Source: an uncultured Acidimicrobium sp. (lineage in GTDB: Bacteria; Actinomycetota; Acidimicrobiia; Acidimicrobiales; Ilumatobacteraceae). From it: 12,987 bases of DNA. Location: the NCBI GenBank assembly GCA_903895515.1, contig CAITUB010000002.1, positions 1 to 12,987 of the forward strand, given 5' to 3'. Positions 7,012-12,987 of this stretch are shown here, one piece after another. The first letter of the stretch is position 1. Each line of letters begins with the position of its first letter. Made by a program: the position numbers and the translations under genes. The notes under the pieces were generated by a model, which was given only the letters and a program-made list of their open reading frames with translations, was not told where the DNA came from and made no database searches.

Positions 7012-7593
7012 TTGTCTCGCGTAGTTGGCGTTCTTGCATTGCAGGGCGCTTTCGAAGCTCATCAACATGTTTTGCGCGAACTTGGGTTCGAAACAGTTCA
7101 AGTTCGAACACCAGCAGAATTGGAATTGGTCGACGCGTTAGTTATGCCTGGCGGTGAGTCCACCACGATGTCGCATTTGCTGGTGACTTCGGGATTATTC
7201 GAATCTATTGATGCACGGCTGAAACAGGGGATGCCAGTGTTTGGTACGTGTGCCGGAATGATCTTGCTTGCACAGGGTGTGCTTGATGGCCGATCGGATC
7301 AAAAGAGTTTTGGGGCCATCGATATTGATGTGAAGCGCAATGCGTACGGTCGTCAAATCGATAGTTTCGAAACCGATATTGCCGTTGATGGATTTGTCGA
7401 TGATTTCCACGCAGTTTTCATTCGTGCGCCACAGATTGCACGATATGGCGATGGCGTAACGGTTTTGGCTCGACATGGTCAAGACGTTGTCCTCGCGCGA
7501 CAGGGTTCAGTGATGGTTGCATCATTTCATCCCGAGCTCACAAGCGATGTGCGCATTCATTCTTTGTTCACAGGTTTACTTCAGGAGGTATAG
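7012..7593 (+). CDS. pdxT: Pyridoxal 5'-phosphate synthase, PdxT glutaminase subunit
   Basis: A 193-residue class I glutamine amidotransferase that releases ammonia for PdxS. The catalytic triad is visible: Cys 80 in GTCAGM, and His 173 with Glu 175 in SFHPELTSD. The glutamine-site motif PGGESTTM (46-53) and the N-terminal VGVLALQGAF are typical. The start is a TTG 11 bases after pdxS; no ATG or GTG fits the conserved N-terminus and there is no good ribosome site, so translation probably depends on coupling to pdxS. A clear ribosome site for yebC sits in its last codons. Confidence 0.95.
   Translation: MSRVVGVLALQGAFEAHQHVLRELGFETVQVRTPAELELVDALVMPGGESTTMSHLLVTSGLFESIDARLKQGMPVFGTCAGMILLAQGVLDGRSDQKSFGAIDIDVKRNAYGRQIDSFETDIAVDGFVDDFHAVFIRAPQIARYGDGVTVLARHGQDVVLARQGSVMVASFHPELTSDVRIHSLFTGLLQEV
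7583..7588 (+). promoter_or_regulatory. Shine-Dalgarno site of yebC
   Basis: AGGAGG, the strongest ribosome site in the window, seven bases before the yebC ATG and inside the end of pdxT. Confidence 0.75.
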
Positions 7594-7595
7594 AG

Positions 7596-8345
7596 ATGTC
7601 CGGTCACTCCAAATGGGCAACCATCAAGCGCAAGAAGGGCGCTATTGATGCTGCACGCGGAAAGATTTTTGCGAAGATGTCGCGTCAACTTGAAGTAGCC
7701 ACGCGTGAAGGCGGCGGAGATCCATCGAGCAATGCAACGCTGCGAACCATTATTCAAAAAGCCAAAGCAGCTCACATGACAAACGACGCAATTGATCGTG
7801 CTGTAAAGCGTGGTCTTGGAGAACAAACCGGAGCAGCATTTGAATCCGTGACGTACGAGGGTTATGCACCAGGTGGAGTAGCCATGTTGGTCGATGCGCT
7901 GACGAATAATCGAAATCGCACCGCAGCAGACGTGCGCATGGCATTCAGCAAATCGGGTGGCGCGTTGGCTGAACCCGGTGCAGTGGCTTGGCAGTTTTCA
8001 CGAAAAGGCATCGTGCAAATTGAAAAGAACATCAGTGAAGACGACGTAATGCTCGTTGCCTTAGACCACGGTGCAGAAGATGTTGCTGATGACGGCGATT
8101 CATGGCGTGTAACGTGCGAATCAACCACAGTGTTCGAACTGAAAACTGCGCTCGAAGGTGCGGGAATGAATGTAGTGTCGGCTGCAAGCACCATGGTGTC
8201 GTCAATGAGCGTTGCCGTAACGGGCGCTGATGATGCAAAAGCAATTTTGAAAATTATGGATGATCTTGAAGACAACGACGATGTACAAGATGTGTACGCA
8301 AACTTTGACATTTCAGACGAACTATTAAACGAGGTAGCACAATGA
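7596..8345 (+). CDS. yebC: YebC/PmpR (TACO1-like) family protein
   Basis: A 249-residue protein of normal family length. The N-terminus MSGHSKWATIKRKKGAIDAA with GKIFAKMSRQLEVATREGG is the family signature, followed by NDAIDRAVKRG, the YEGYAPGGVAMLVDALTNNR block (about 88-107) and SKSGGALAEPGAVAWQF (about 117-133). The family was long annotated as a transcriptional regulator; more recent work links YebC proteins and mitochondrial TACO1 to translation through polyproline stretches. It lies between pdxT (2-base gap) and bcp (4-base overlap). A yebC gene between pdxT and ruvC is also the mycobacterial order. Confidence 0.95.
   Translation: MSGHSKWATIKRKKGAIDAARGKIFAKMSRQLEVATREGGGDPSSNATLRTIIQKAKAAHMTNDAIDRAVKRGLGEQTGAAFESVTYEGYAPGGVAMLVDALTNNRNRTAADVRMAFSKSGGALAEPGAVAWQFSRKGIVQIEKNISEDDVMLVALDHGAEDVADDGDSWRVTCESTTVFELKTALEGAGMNVVSAASTMVSSMSVAVTGADDAKAILKIMDDLEDNDDVQDVYANFDISDELLNEVAQ
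8331..8334 (+). promoter_or_regulatory. Shine-Dalgarno site of bcp
   Basis: GAGG seven bases before the bcp ATG, within the final codons of yebC. Confidence 0.5.
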
Positions 8346-8803
8346 CAATCAACGTTGGAGATCAAGCACCGCAGTTCACACTGCCGGGCACAGGCGGCAA
8401 GTCATTCTCACTTTCCGACTTCACAGGCAAGCCAGTGGTGTTGGTGTTTTATCCGGGCGACAACACGCCGGTGTGCACCAAACAGCTGTGCTCGTACAAC
8501 AATGAAATGAGTGAGTTCGATTCTGTCGGCGCTCAAGTGGTGGGAATTTCCTCGCAAGATGTGGCCAGCCATGACGAGTTTTCGGGTAAGCACGGGTTCT
8601 CGTTTCCGCTTCTTGCCGATGTTGATAAATCAGTTTCCAAGCAATACGGCATTCTCGGACCACTTGGGATACCTCGCCGCAGCGTGTTCGTCATTGATGG
8701 ATCCGGGGTAGTCCGCTACGTTCACCGTGCTCTTGTAGGGCTTTCCTTCCGCCCAGTAGAGGAACTAGTGGCTGCGGTAGAAAAGGCCAAACTCGGTCAG
8801 TAG
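8342..8803 (+). CDS. bcp: Peroxiredoxin, Bcp/PrxQ type
   Basis: A 153-residue thioredoxin-fold peroxidase that reduces hydrogen peroxide and organic hydroperoxides in the cytoplasm. The active site is YPGDNTPVCTKQLC: peroxidatic Cys 45 in the P-X3-T-X2-C motif and a likely resolving Cys 50 five residues on, the arrangement of atypical two-cysteine Bcp proteins such as that of Escherichia coli. VGISSQDVASHDEF and FPLLADVDKSVSKQYGI are standard for the family. The ATG overlaps the yebC TGA (ATGA). The gene separates yebC from ruvC, and ruvC then has its own promoter-like element 8 bases after the bcp stop. Confidence 0.93.
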   Translation: MTINVGDQAPQFTLPGTGGKSFSLSDFTGKPVVLVFYPGDNTPVCTKQLCSYNNEMSEFDSVGAQVVGISSQDVASHDEFSGKHGFSFPLLADVDKSVSKQYGILGPLGIPRRSVFVIDGSGVVRYVHRALVGLSFRPVEELVAAVEKAKLGQ

Positions 8804-8810
8804 GCCCAAC

Positions 8811-8816
8811 TAGGCT
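8811..8816 (+). promoter_or_regulatory. -10 element for leaderless ruvC transcript
   Basis: TAGGCT with seven bases (TGAACAT) before the ATG at 8824; no ribosome site in the 20-base gap after bcp. No clear -35 at the usual distance. Read-through from bcp is also possible because no terminator is visible. Confidence 0.45.
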
Positions 8817-8823
8817 TGAACAT

Positions 8824-9357
8824 ATGTTCGCCCCGTCGTCCACCGTGGTACTGGGTATAGACCCTGGCCTCACGCGGTGCGGGTATGCGGCACTGGCCCC
8901 AATCGCGGGCGGATCTATTGAAGCCATTTCGATGGGGGTATTGACTTCGCCCAAAGAGGACTCCCTTCCGCGACGGTTGGCATTGTTGCAGTGTGATCTT
9001 GAAGCATTGATCGCTGAAGTGAAGCCGACCGCCATTGCGGTTGAGCAAGTATTTTTCCAAAACAATGTGCGCACCGCAATGAGCGTTGGGCAGGCAAGTG
9101 GCTTGGTGTTAGCACTTGCTTACAAATTGGGCATCGAGGTGGTGCAGTACACGCCGAGTCAAGTGAAGAGTTCAGTTGCTGGTTCTGGCACTGCAAATAA
9201 ATTGCAAGTGCAAAAAATGGTGCAACGGCGCCTGGGGCTCAGTGTGTTGCCAACACCTGCTGACGCAGCTGATGCTGCAGCAGTTGCGTTGTGTCATCTG
9301 GCGGTTTCTCCATTAGCGAACAGTGTGAAGCGTGCAACAACAGGTGTCAAATCATGA
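8824..9357 (+). CDS. ruvC: Crossover junction endodeoxyribonuclease RuvC
   Basis: A 177-residue RNase H-fold nuclease that cuts Holliday junctions as a dimer within the RuvABC resolvasome. The four acidic metal-binding residues are present: Asp 13 (LGIDPGLTRCG), Glu 74 (AIAVEQVFF), and Asp 147 and Asp 150 (PADAADA). The TPSQVKSSVAGSGTANKLQV segment (110-129) matches the DNA-contact region. The TGA overlaps the ruvA ATG by 4 bases. The start fits both homologues and the promoter element. Confidence 0.96.
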   Translation: MFAPSSTVVLGIDPGLTRCGYAALAPIAGGSIEAISMGVLTSPKEDSLPRRLALLQCDLEALIAEVKPTAIAVEQVFFQNNVRTAMSVGQASGLVLALAYKLGIEVVQYTPSQVKSSVAGSGTANKLQVQKMVQRRLGLSVLPTPADAADAAAVALCHLAVSPLANSVKRATTGVKS

Positions 9358-9947
9358 TTGGCTCGCTGCGTGGAATAGTTGTGGAGCGCAATGCTGATTC
9401 AACGGTGTTATTCGAAGTTGGTGGTGTTGGCTATTTGGTGCACGTCACTCCACGTACGCTTGCCGAACTTGAGCCAACCTCGAATGCATTCATGCACGTG
9501 TACCACCACATTCGTGAGGATGCACAAACGCTGTTTGGTTTTCTTGAAAAGGAAGAACGCGTTGCATTCGACACGTTGATCGCAACGCATGGCATTGGGC
9601 CAAGCATGGCCATGTCTATCTTGGCCACTCATTCACCTCGGGCACTGATCGATATTGTTGCCACCAACGATCACGGTGCTCTCACGTTGGTACCTGGTGT
9701 GGGTAAAAAAACTGCCGAGCGTTTGCTCATTGAATTGCGCGGCAAACTGCAGCTGCCAGTACTTGATGCAATGGTGGATGGAAAATCTGTTGGGACGTCG
9801 GTAATGACCGACGTCCGCGAAGCACTTACAGGTCTCGGTTACTCAAGCGAAGAAATTCGCGAAGTGTTGCGTGATCTTTCTGCAACCGACACTGCTGAAA
9901 ATGTATTACGTCAAGCCTTGAATGCGTTAGGAGTACGACGTGCGTGA
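9354..9947 (+). CDS. ruvA: Holliday junction branch migration protein RuvA
   Basis: A 197-residue junction-binding subunit that recruits RuvB. Domain I begins MIGSLRGIVVERNADS and contains VGGVGYLVHVTPRTL; domain II carries two helix-hairpin-helix motifs, THGIGPSMAMSIL (78-90) and VPGVGKKTAERLL (113-125); the C-terminal domain III (VREALTGLGYSSEEIREVL, about 154-172) is the RuvB-binding part. The ATG at 9354 overlaps the ruvC stop and follows AGGTG by seven bases; the frame is open further upstream, but that part is not RuvA-like. The end overlaps ruvB by 8 bases. Confidence 0.96.
   Translation: MIGSLRGIVVERNADSTVLFEVGGVGYLVHVTPRTLAELEPTSNAFMHVYHHIREDAQTLFGFLEKEERVAFDTLIATHGIGPSMAMSILATHSPRALIDIVATNDHGALTLVPGVGKKTAERLLIELRGKLQLPVLDAMVDGKSVGTSVMTDVREALTGLGYSSEEIREVLRDLSATDTAENVLRQALNALGVRRA
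9929..9933 (+). promoter_or_regulatory. Shine-Dalgarno site of ruvB
   Basis: AGGAG six bases before the GTG at 9940, inside ruvA. It fixes the GTG start and the 8-base overlap. Confidence 0.6.
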
Positions 9948-10968
9948 AGAATTTGTAGACCCGCAGTATCGCCCAGAGGATCACATTGAACAAGCCGATG
10001 AAACGGGATTGCGTCCCAAGTCGCTCGACGAATTTGTTGGGCAGCGAGAACTGAAAGAACATCTCGGCATTGTGCTTGAAGCCGCTCGCCGTCGCGGGCA
10101 AGCAGCAGACCATATTTTGTTGGCTGGCCCTCCAGGACTTGGCAAGACAACGATGGCATCCATCGTTGCTTCAGAAATGAATGCCCACATTCACATCACC
10201 TCTGGCCCAGCACTTGAGCGCGCTGGAGATCTCGCTGCAATTCTGACGAAGCTAGAGCCCAACGACGTGTTGTTCATTGATGAAATTCATCGTCTATCGA
10301 GAACAGTTGAAGAGATTTTGTATCCAGCCATGGAGGACTTTCAGATTGACATCGTTGTTGGTAAGGGTCCAGCTGCCTCGTCCATTCGCCTAACTCTTCC
10401 GCGTTTTACTTTGATTGGCGCCACCACGCGTACGGGAATGATTACAGGACCATTGCGAGACCGCTTCGGTCTTGTTGCCAGACTCGATTACTACGACGAC
10501 GAAGAACTGCAACGCATTGTTCGACGCGCTGCCGGAATATTGGATGTCACCATTGACGATCAAGGTGCAGCAGAAATTGCCCGACGTTCGCGTGGCACTC
10601 CGCGCATCGCCAACAGGTTGCTGCGTCGCGTTCGCGATTTCGCGGAAGTCAGAGGCAATGGAAAAGTGAACAAAGCATCTGCGCGCGAAGCGTTGTCGGT
10701 GTTTGGCGTTGACGACCTCGGCCTCGACAAAGTTGACAGAGCAGTGCTCGGTGCAATTTGTAATCAGTTCAATGGTGGACCTGTTGGGCTTTCCACGCTT
10801 GCCATCAGCGTCAGCGAACAAACCGAAACCATTGAAGACGTCTATGAACCGTTCCTCATTCAGCAGGGGCTCATCGCGCGCACGCCGCGTGGTCGAGTGG
10901 CAATGCCTTCTGCATGGACGCATTTAGGTCTTGTCGCACCAGCGCAAGATCCTCACCTGTTTTCCTGA
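9940..10968 (+). CDS. ruvB: Holliday junction branch migration ATPase RuvB
   Basis: A 342-residue AAA+ motor that drives branch migration as hexameric rings on RuvA-bound junctions. The Walker A motif is GPPGLGKTT (63-71, Lys 69), Walker B is FIDEIHRL (112-119), followed by LPRFTLIGATTRTG (sensor 1 region), PLRDRFG (arginine-finger region) and RSRGTPRIANRLLRRVRDF (sensor 2 and lid). The C-terminal winged-helix domain begins around GLDKVDRAVL. GTG start, translationally coupled to ruvA. The TGA lies inside the likely -35 element of the queA promoter. Confidence 0.97.
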   Translation: MREEFVDPQYRPEDHIEQADETGLRPKSLDEFVGQRELKEHLGIVLEAARRRGQAADHILLAGPPGLGKTTMASIVASEMNAHIHITSGPALERAGDLAAILTKLEPNDVLFIDEIHRLSRTVEEILYPAMEDFQIDIVVGKGPAASSIRLTLPRFTLIGATTRTGMITGPLRDRFGLVARLDYYDDEELQRIVRRAAGILDVTIDDQGAAEIARRSRGTPRIANRLLRRVRDFAEVRGNGKVNKASAREALSVFGVDDLGLDKVDRAVLGAICNQFNGGPVGLSTLAISVSEQTETIEDVYEPFLIQQGLIARTPRGRVAMPSAWTHLGLVAPAQDPHLFS

Positions 10969-10994
10969 CAAACGTACATTTCGAGATGTAGGTT
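10965..10994 (+). promoter_or_regulatory. Promoter of queA-tgt
   Basis: CTGACA (10965-10970, five of six to TTGACA), an 18-base spacer, and TAGGTT (10989-10994), with seven bases to the TTG at 11002. This is the most complete promoter in the window. The -35 overlaps the end of ruvB, and no ribosome site precedes the TTG, so the transcript is probably leaderless. Confidence 0.5.
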
Positions 10995-10997
10995 TTT
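10975..10997 (+). other. Dyad TACAT-N6-ATGTA followed by a T run: weak terminator or operator
   Basis: Five-base inverted repeat (10975-10979 and 10986-10990) with loop TTCGAG, then GG and five T. As RNA it gives a weak, AU-rich stem before a U run, so it could be a poor intrinsic terminator for ruvCAB. It also lies in the spacer between the proposed -35 and -10 of queA, where an operator would act. Neither role is proven. Confidence 0.25.
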
Positions 10998-11001
10998 GAT
11001 C

Positions 11002-12039
11002 TTGGATATTTCACATATCGACTACGTGTTGCCAGACGAGCTCATTGCTCAAACGCCCATTGAGCCACGGGACTCTGCTCGGCTTCTTGTAGATGCTGCG
11101 GATGAAATCGAGCATCGACAGGTGAGCGACATTATTGAATATTTGCGCGCAGGAGACGTTCTCGTTGTGAATCACACTCGTGTGCTGCCTGCTCGGCTCA
11201 AACTAAAGCGACGCACTGGAGGAGCGGTGGAAGTGCTGTTGCTGGAAGAACGTGACGCAGACCAGATGCAGTGGGAAGCGCTCGTTCGTCCTGGCGGGAA
11301 ACTTTCGCTCGGCGAAGAACTGATTGATAGTACGGGCGATGTGATGTTGCGAATTGGAGAACGGACACAGGCGGGGGACACGTTCTTCGTTCAATTTGTG
11401 GCGCGCACCCACGAAGAGGCAATGCAGAAGATTATGGATACAGGTGAGATGCCGCTGCCTCCGTACATCACAACTGCGCTTGCAGATCAGAGCCGTTATC
11501 AAACGGTGTTCGCACATGACCAGAAATCATCGGCTGCGCCAACAGCGGGCTTGCATTTCACTCCTGAATTGCTTGCACGAATTCGTGAGGCCGGAGTGGA
11601 GATTTGCGAAGTTGAACTTGTTGTTGGGCTCGACACGTTTAAGCCTATTTCGGTGGAAAACCCTCTTGACCACGTCATCCATACCGAGTCTTATCGCGTA
11701 CCAGCAGACACGATTGATGCATGTAAACGTGCACGAGAAAGTGGTGGGCGAGTGATTGCCATAGGCACAACAGCAACACGAGCGCTAGAGAGTGCTGCAA
11801 CATTTGGCGAGTTGCACGGACGCACGAATTTGTTCATTACTCCCGGATACCAATGGAAAGTTGTGGACATGATGATGACCAACTTCCACATGCCACGAAC
11901 CACGTTGTTGTTGATGGTGGAATCTTTCATCGGTGTGAAATGGCGAGCAATATATTCAGAAGCAATTGAGCAGCGTTATCGCATGTTGTCGTTTGGCGAT
12001 GCGATGCTGCTGTACCGTGGAACAAATGTTTCCAGTTGA
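11002..12039 (+). CDS. queA: S-adenosylmethionine:tRNA ribosyltransferase-isomerase QueA
   Basis: A 345-residue enzyme of queuosine synthesis. It moves the ribosyl part of S-adenosylmethionine to 7-aminomethyl-7-deazaguanine in tRNA, giving epoxyqueuosine. Conserved blocks are YVLPDELIAQTPIEPRDSAR (8-27), VVNHTRVLPARL, GGAVEVLLLE, PTAGLHFTPELL, TATRALES and VDMMMTNFHMPRTTLLLMVE. The N-terminus LDISHIDYVLP lines up with other QueA proteins if translation starts at TTG 11002, which lies seven bases after the -10 element; a TTG at 10996 would add two residues but lies only one base after it. No ATG or GTG fits. The end overlaps tgt by 14 bases. Confidence 0.95.
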   Translation: MDISHIDYVLPDELIAQTPIEPRDSARLLVDAADEIEHRQVSDIIEYLRAGDVLVVNHTRVLPARLKLKRRTGGAVEVLLLEERDADQMQWEALVRPGGKLSLGEELIDSTGDVMLRIGERTQAGDTFFVQFVARTHEEAMQKIMDTGEMPLPPYITTALADQSRYQTVFAHDQKSSAAPTAGLHFTPELLARIREAGVEICEVELVVGLDTFKPISVENPLDHVIHTESYRVPADTIDACKRARESGGRVIAIGTTATRALESAATFGELHGRTNLFITPGYQWKVVDMMMTNFHMPRTTLLLMVESFIGVKWRAIYSEAIEQRYRMLSFGDAMLLYRGTNVSS

Positions 12040-12987
12040 ATTCACCGAGATCGCTCGCGATGGTGGCGCGCGTGCAGGAATTGCGGCAACACACAGGGGA
12101 ACGTATTCCACTCCATGTTTCATGCCCGTTGGTACGCGTGGTGCAATCAAATATCTGAGCGCGTCAGATTACGAACAGATAGGCGCGCAAATTGTGTTGG
12201 GCAATACGTATCACCTGATGTTGCGCCCCGGGGCAGAGACCGTCGCTCACTTTGGTGGCTTAGGTGCTTTTGCAGGTTGGGGTGGCCTTACGCTCACCGA
12301 CTCTGGTGGCTTCCAGGTGTTTTCACTAGACCCTGATGTTGATGATGACGGTGTCACGTTTAAGTCGACCTATGACGGTTCGAAGCATCGATTTACTCCT
12401 GAGTCCGCAGTGCATACTCAACAGCTTCTTGGTGCCGATATTCAGATGGTGCTCGATGTGTGCCCACCACTTCCTTCGCCTCCACATGTTGTGCGCTTAG
12501 CGCTGGAACGAACGTCTGCGTGGGCTGAACGAGCAAAGGTCTCGCACACACGTGAAGATCAATCGCTGTTCGGAATCGTTCAGGGCGGTATTGATGAGAA
12601 CATGCGAACAGAAAGCGCGCAGCGCACTGCGGCATTGAATTTTGACGGTTATGGAATTGGTGGTTTGTCTGTTGGTGAAACTCGCGATGAAATGATTCCT
12701 GCCCTCGCAGCCGCAGTTGCGCACCTTCCAGCAAATCGGCCGCGATATTTAATGGGTGTTGGTGACCCTGCATCACTCGTTGAGGCTGTGAATCTTGGGG
12801 TGGATCAATTTGATTGCGTTTTGCAAACTCGCTTAGGTCGACATGGGACAGCCCTTACTTCTCAGGGTCGCGTTAATTTGAAGCGCGCAGAGTTTGTGTT
12901 GAGCGATGAACCAATTGACGCTCAATGTTCATGCATGGTGTGTCGGCGTCATTCACGCGGTTACATCCGTCACCTGTTTCAAGTCGG
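12026..12987 (+). CDS. tgt: Queuine tRNA-guanine transglycosylase (bacterial Tgt), 3' end missing
   Basis: The first 320 residues of an enzyme that swaps guanine 34 for preQ1 in tRNAs with GUN anticodons, the step before QueA. The TIM-barrel motifs are clear: GNTYHLMLRPG, TDSGGFQVFSL with general base Asp 92, FGIVQGG, GIGGLSVGE, RPRYLMGVGDP and the nucleophile Asp 263 in FDCVLQTR. Three zinc cysteines (CSCMVC) appear near the cut end; the fourth ligand, a His, would lie beyond the window. Two pocket positions differ from the common form: Val 145 in DVCPP (often DECPP or DECTP) and Gln 267 in VLQTR (usually LPTR or MPTR). ATG 12026 overlaps queA, so the two are cotranslated. The frame is uninterrupted to the edge. 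Confidence 0.94.
   Translation, partial: MFPVEFTEIARDGGARAGIAATHRGTYSTPCFMPVGTRGAIKYLSASDYEQIGAQIVLGNTYHLMLRPGAETVAHFGGLGAFAGWGGLTLTDSGGFQVFSLDPDVDDDGVTFKSTYDGSKHRFTPESAVHTQQLLGADIQMVLDVCPPLPSPPHVVRLALERTSAWAERAKVSHTREDQSLFGIVQGGIDENMRTESAQRTAALNFDGYGIGGLSVGETRDEMIPALAAAVAHLPANRPRYLMGVGDPASLVEAVNLGVDQFDCVLQTRLGRHGTALTSQGRVNLKRAEFVLSDEPIDAQCSCMVCRRHSRGYIRHLFQV

Noticed and set aside
9291..9353. N-terminal extension of ruvA
   Set aside because: Overlaps the ruvC end in another frame and precedes the conserved MIGSLRG start.
10390..10923. 177-codon open frame on the - strand
   Set aside because: Fully antisense to ruvB, whose motifs are intact; no sign of independent coding.

Overview
The window is an ordinary-looking bacterial chromosome segment of roughly 50% G+C, coding-dense, with no gap above 70 bases. 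Gene content and order point to an actinobacterium: a PimA-type phosphatidylinositol mannosyltransferase, an LLM-class (F420-type) oxidoreductase, an arsenate reductase with the CGDTC signature seen in actinobacterial enzymes, and the pdxS-pdxT-yebC-ruvC-ruvA-ruvB order also known from Mycobacterium. The moderate G+C would suit an aquatic lineage such as Acidimicrobiia, but that placement is inference.

Layout. (1) Bases 1-1319, + strand: the end of an arsenic cassette, made of the 3' part of an ArsI/CadI-type dioxygenase, an AqpS-like aquaporin and arsC, joined by 4-base stop/start overlaps. (2) Bases 1316-2251, - strand: an LLM-class oxidoreductase that converges on arsC so tightly that the two stop codons share one TTAA. 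(3) From about 2290 to the right edge everything is on the + strand: a pimA-like gene; lemA, htpX and a DUF3048 lipoprotein gene; pdxS, pdxT, yebC and a bcp-type peroxiredoxin gene; ruvC, ruvA and ruvB; then queA and tgt, with tgt cut by the window edge.

The genes form functional blocks: arsenical detoxification, PIM lipid synthesis, envelope and proteolysis functions, pyridoxal-5'-phosphate synthesis by the PdxST pathway, translation quality control plus peroxide defence, Holliday-junction processing, and queuosine modification of tRNA.

The most informative pattern is regulatory. The first gene of each + strand block (pimA, lemA, pdxS, ruvC, queA) has a TANNNT -10-like hexamer ending 6-7 bases before a start codon and no Shine-Dalgarno sequence, as expected for leaderless mRNAs. 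Several downstream genes (DUF3048 gene, yebC, bcp, ruvB) have clear Shine-Dalgarno sequences instead. This pattern also helps choose starts, notably TTG 11002 for queA. I found no CRISPR array, insertion sequence, tRNA, rRNA or prophage, and no clearly novel multi-gene system.
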